A stretch of DNA of 8,365 nt, from contig JBECKS010000205.1 in the NCBI GenBank assembly GCA_040235395.1, positions 1-8,365 on the forward strand. The letters are read 5' to 3'. The stretch is from JBECKS01 sp040235395 (lineage in GTDB: Bacteria; Pseudomonadota; Gammaproteobacteria; Pseudomonadales; JBECKS01). Below, one piece after another: positions 6,235-8,365 of the stretch. The translations under genes and the position numbers were made by a program. Numbering within the stretch: position 1 is the stretch's first letter; each line of letters begins with the position of its first letter. A model generated the notes under the pieces. That model worked only from the letters and a program-made list of their open reading frames with translations. It had not been told where the DNA came from and did not search any database.

Positions 6235-7023
6235 TTAAGGAGTCATAATCTTTTCGATGGGAATCTTTGACTGAGGGTAGTCTGCTTCCGCAGGAATACA
6301 CAGATATTTCCCACCTTCGTCCTGTACGAAATTTGGCTGCACGGTGCACACCTGATGTCCTTTCAGGTAGTCAACAATATCAGCAAAACTTTTGAATCGT
6401 GCCAGTTTTTCGATATTCATCCGTGTTGGGAAAACTACTTTCCATTTCCCCTCATCAGCTTCTGTTAAAAGTTTTTCAGCGCCAATCCATACAGAGTCAA
6501 CAGATTCCTCACCATCATGAAGTGCAACCTGATCAGTCGGTGCCTTGGCGATGAAGAAGTGGGTGTCAAAACGTTTAGGTGCCATGTCGGGGGTTATCCA
6601 GTGTGCAAAATGGAGTAGCTCTTCAAGCGCGAGTTCGAGTCCTTCCTGTTCAAGTAGAACGGCTAAAGAGATTTCATCCTTCACCAGTTTTTCGCGATAG
6701 TGTTCGAGGGCTTCTAGTGAGCTAGCGTTCAGGAGTTCCTGCGAGTCAATCTTTCTTGCGAAGAAAACGCCAGTCTCTTCAAATGCTTCACGGATACTGG
6801 CAATGGCAAATGGCATTAGCTTTGCATCGTATTCAGTATGTTGCTTGAGAAGGGTCTCAGCCAATTGCTCATCCTGCGCATCAACTTTGCCACCTGGAAA
6901 GACCAGTGCGCCTGAAGCTACATCAATCTGGTGATGGCGAACCACCATGAATAGCTGCGGTATACTCAGGGATTCGTTAACGAGTAGGATCGTGGATGCA
7001 GGTTTGACGGTGACAGGGTTCAT
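6235..7023 (-). CDS. Nudix hydrolase, NUDT19-like (possible CoA/acyl-CoA diphosphatase)
   Basis: This 262-residue Nudix protein has FPGGKVD (42-48) and the helix REAFEETGV (78-86), the second half of the Nudix box, which supplies the metal-binding glutamates. The spacing between the glycines and RE is about 19 residues longer than the classical box (GX5EX7RE), so the box is split by an insert. That split box, the ETGVFFAR continuation and the downstream HWITP (141-145) plus RFDTHFF (151-157) are typical of NUDT19-like proteins. Mammalian NUDT19 hydrolyses CoA and acyl-CoA diphosphate bonds; I infer a similar reaction here, but other nucleoside-diphosphate-linked substrates are possible. AGGGA precedes the ATG by about 6 bases. 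The gene lies between two paralogous GGDEF genes on the opposite strand, and its stop is 26 bases from the stop of the first, with no clear terminator between. Confidence 0.87.
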   Translation of the reverse strand: MNPVTVKPASTILLVNESLSIPQLFMVVRHHQIDVASGALVFPGGKVDAQDEQLAETLLKQHTEYDAKLMPFAIASIREAFEETGVFFARKIDSQELLNASSLEALEHYREKLVKDEISLAVLLEQEGLELALEELLHFAHWITPDMAPKRFDTHFFIAKAPTDQVALHDGEESVDSVWIGAEKLLTEADEGKWKVVFPTRMNIEKLARFKSFADIVDYLKGHQVCTVQPNFVQDEGGKYLCIPAEADYPQSKIPIEKIMTP

Positions 7024-7213
7024 GAGCTATCCCTAGTGGTGAAAGTGCTAAATCTAGCATAGTGGTATAGACTTGTCCCATATTAAGTGTCTTGAATGTC
7101 ATCATTCAGGTACTGCAATAATAATAAGAATTCTTGAATCCGTTGGAGCAAGTTTCCGTGCGGGTAAGGATACGGGGGTATCCTCAAAAGAATCGCCATT
7201 TTCAGCATGGAGC

Positions 7214-7310
7214 TTTGTTTGCCTGACAGGATCTTGCTTGCCCGACAGGGGTCTTACTTGCCTGACAGGGGTCTTGCTTTCCCGACAGGGTCTGGGCTTA
7301 CCTGATGGCT
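7214..7310. repeat. Five-copy 19-20-bp tandem repeat
   Basis: The core TTGCCYGACAGG occurs at 7219-7230, 7238-7249, 7258-7269 and 7278-7289 (TTT in the last for TTG), with a decayed fifth copy (TTACCTGATGG) from 7298. Steps are 19, 20, 20 and 20 bases, close to two helical turns. The variable base alternates T, C, T, C, T along the array. CCTGACAGG is itself an inverted repeat (CCTG-A-CAGG), so each unit could be a dimer-binding site. The array ends about 55 bases before the ATG of the second GGDEF gene. Confidence 0.85.
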
Positions 7311-7325
7311 TCGTTGAAAATATCC

Positions 7326-7339
7326 AGGGGTTTGTTTTG
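7326..7339 (+). promoter_or_regulatory. Alternative ribosome binding site and TTG start for second GGDEF gene
   Basis: AGGGG at 7326-7330 is six bases before an in-frame TTG at 7337-7339. The ATG at 7364 has only AAGAG directly against it, which is poor. Starting at TTG would add nine residues. The first GGDEF protein has 31 residues before its GDIYFW motif against 15 here from ATG, or 24 from TTG, so the longer form is plausible. Confidence 0.35.
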
Positions 7340-7347
7340 CAAAACAA
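7332..7347. promoter_or_regulatory. 16-bp perfect palindrome upstream of second GGDEF gene
   Basis: TTGTTTTGCAAAACAA equals its own reverse complement over 16 bases. It lies 16-31 bases before the ATG at 7364 and just after the repeat array, suiting an operator or a small RNA hairpin at the translation start. The candidate regulator is unknown. Confidence 0.5.
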
Positions 7348-7363
7348 TGTTGTAGCTCAAGAG

Positions 7364-8365
7364 ATGGAAAATCAGCCTTCGTTCATTTCCAGAATGTTGA
7401 CGAAATTGGGCGACATCTATCTGTGGAAAGATGCGTCCAAGGCCTGTTTTGCTGCTCTAGGCTCATCCTTTCCTCCTATCGTTTTCGGTGTGTGGTTCTG
7501 GTTGCACTTTCTGGAATTGAGAAGTTCTGGCAAAGCCTATCTTCCCATGACAGAGAGCGAACTGATTATGGCCATCAACCTGAGTGTCCTGCTTGGTCTG
7601 TTTCTTTTTGGCGTTTCTGTTCTGGCAACATGGTGCGTAATCAAGGACAGATTTCATAAGGAAATTCTTAATTTCACACTCTCATCTCTTTCAATCTGTT
7701 ACTCCATCGTACTGTCACTTATTGGTGTTTTTGATGGCATTTCATGGCTCTTGATTCTTATTTATAGCGCAACGGGTTTGGTCTTCCTTGGGCGTTTACA
7801 GGTATTTCTCACCATTACCTTAATGGTGTTGCTGATGGTGCTCTGGAGTTTTCTGGATCCATGGTTGCCCTTTACTGTGAGGGCCTATCATTTTACCAAT
7901 GCAATCACTATCTCCAGTATGACTCTCGGCGATTTGCTAGCTACCTGGATTGTGGTGTTACTGACCTCTATTTTCTGCTCCGCGGTACTTGATGTGTTAA
8001 TGGGAGCCTGGCGCCATCGTGAAGAGGATTTGCACAGCAAGTCATTCAGGGATGAGCTGACCTCGCTCTATAACAGGCGTGCCATTCAGGATGGTTTGAA
8101 GGAAGAATTTTTTCGTGCCAAGCGAGGTGAGTATCCCTTGAGCGTTGCCATGATCGACCTTGATCATTTCAAAGTGGTGAATGATAGCTATGGCCATCCC
8201 TTTGGTGACAAAGTGTTGAAACTGGTTGCTGCAAAAATGTCTGAGATTACGCGTAAAAAAGATTTGCTGGGCAGGTATGGTGGTGAAGAGTTTCTAATTG
8301 TGTTTCCTGAGTGTGGAGGAGAGCAGGCGAGAAGAATTCTTGAACGTTTAAGGGAGAACATGGAG
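7364..8365 (+). CDS. Membrane GGDEF diguanylate cyclase with intact GGEEF (partial, runs off window)
   Basis: The first 334 codons are visible; the frame is open to the last base, and by comparison with its paralogue about 60-70 residues are missing. The layout repeats that of the protein at 4997: GDIYLW (16-21), about six membrane helices (roughly 28-50, 68-92, 105-122, 127-143, 146-163, 188-212), then a GGDEF domain from about 225. The catalytic features are canonical: DELTSLYNRR (230-239), D265 in MIDLDHFK, N273-D274, GHxxGD (277-282), RxxD inhibitory site R297-D300 and GGEEF (306-310). It should convert two GTP to cyclic di-GMP on the cytoplasmic side, with product inhibition, under control of an unknown membrane signal. 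Matches to the paralogue inside the membrane region include SLIGxFD, PFxVxAY and a shared DL...W segment. The ATG at 7364 is the first in frame, but a TTG at 7337 has a better ribosome site. Repeats and a palindrome lie just upstream. Confidence 0.88.
   Translation, partial: MENQPSFISRMLTKLGDIYLWKDASKACFAALGSSFPPIVFGVWFWLHFLELRSSGKAYLPMTESELIMAINLSVLLGLFLFGVSVLATWCVIKDRFHKEILNFTLSSLSICYSIVLSLIGVFDGISWLLILIYSATGLVFLGRLQVFLTITLMVLLMVLWSFLDPWLPFTVRAYHFTNAITISSMTLGDLLATWIVVLLTSIFCSAVLDVLMGAWRHREEDLHSKSFRDELTSLYNRRAIQDGLKEEFFRAKRGEYPLSVAMIDLDHFKVVNDSYGHPFGDKVLKLVAAKMSEITRKKDLLGRYGGEEFLIVFPECGGEQARRILERLRENME

Larger units (their letters stand above)
7024..7363. other. 340-bp intergenic region with repeats and palindromes
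   Basis: This divergent region separates the Nudix start from the second GGDEF gene. It contains a hairpin-forming inverted repeat (7091-7110: TGAATG, loop TCAT, CATTCA, extended by a G-T and a C-G pair) and a small one, TGCTA-AATC-TAGCA (7046-7059). Five 19-20-bp repeats (7214-7310) and a 16-bp palindrome (7332-7347) follow. The frame of the second GGDEF gene stays open back to a TAG at 7055-7057 but has no ATG before 7364. I found no convincing sigma70 promoter in either direction. The minus-strand open frame through the repeats has low-complexity content and is not a credible gene. Confidence 0.6.

Noticed and set aside
7091..7110. Hairpin TGAATG-TCAT-CATTCA as a terminator
   Set aside because: There is no T tract on either side and it lies between divergent genes; at best it is a regulator site, listed within the intergenic entry.
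7214..7310. Short CRISPR-like array
   Set aside because: The repeats are contiguous at 19-20-bp period with imperfect copies and no unique spacers of about 30 bp; there are no cas genes.
7102..7347. Minus-strand open frame of 81 codons through the repeat array
   Set aside because: Its content comes largely from the 20-bp repeats read in shifting frames; no ribosome site, no recognisable domain, and it overlaps the probable leader of the second GGDEF gene.

Overview
The window looks like a chromosomal segment of a marine-type gammaproteobacterium, possibly a hydrocarbon user. This rests on four things: a GlyGly-CTERM (rhombosortase-type) sorting tail, an AlkB-family membrane di-iron hydroxylase, membrane-anchored GGDEF proteins and moderate-to-low GC. 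It is an inference from gene content; no rRNA or other phylogenetic marker is present. I see no tRNA, rRNA, insertion sequence, CRISPR array or phage gene.

Layout. 1-159 (+) is the C-terminal end of a secreted protein with a GlyGly-CTERM tail, closed by a strong bidirectional terminator at 175-204. Next is a minus-strand pair: a PlsB-type glycerol-3-phosphate acyltransferase (831-2243), followed with no gap (TAA directly followed by ATG) by an HCCA-isomerase/DsbA-fold protein (216-830). A 241-bp divergent intergenic region carries a run of short palindromes. It separates the pair from an AlkB-like monooxygenase (2485-3732, +) whose second histidine box and HYG motif depart from the classical AlkB consensus. 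A convergent MDR-family quinone oxidoreductase-like gene (3805-4791, -) comes next.

The right half holds two paralogous membrane GGDEF proteins on the + strand (4997-6208, and 7364 to beyond the window end). They are separated by a minus-strand Nudix hydrolase of the NUDT19-like type (6235-7023). Both share an N-terminal six-helix membrane region with several conserved short motifs that I cannot match to a named MASE domain. The first has GGQEF in place of GG(D/E)EF plus other eroded signature positions; the second has an intact GGEEF. Both keep the RxxD inhibitory site. The second is preceded by five copies of a 19-20-bp repeat and a 16-bp perfect palindrome.

How the genes fit together. The left and middle genes suit membrane-lipid and hydrocarbon or redox metabolism: acyl transfer to glycerol phosphate, alkane or alkyl hydroxylation, an NAD(P)H-dependent reductase, and a possible CoA-diphosphate hydrolase. 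The right part is a cyclic-di-GMP signalling pair. A functional link between the two parts is not shown by the sequence. The most noteworthy features are the duplicated, diverged GGDEF sensor pair and the unusual repeat/palindrome region in front of its intact member.
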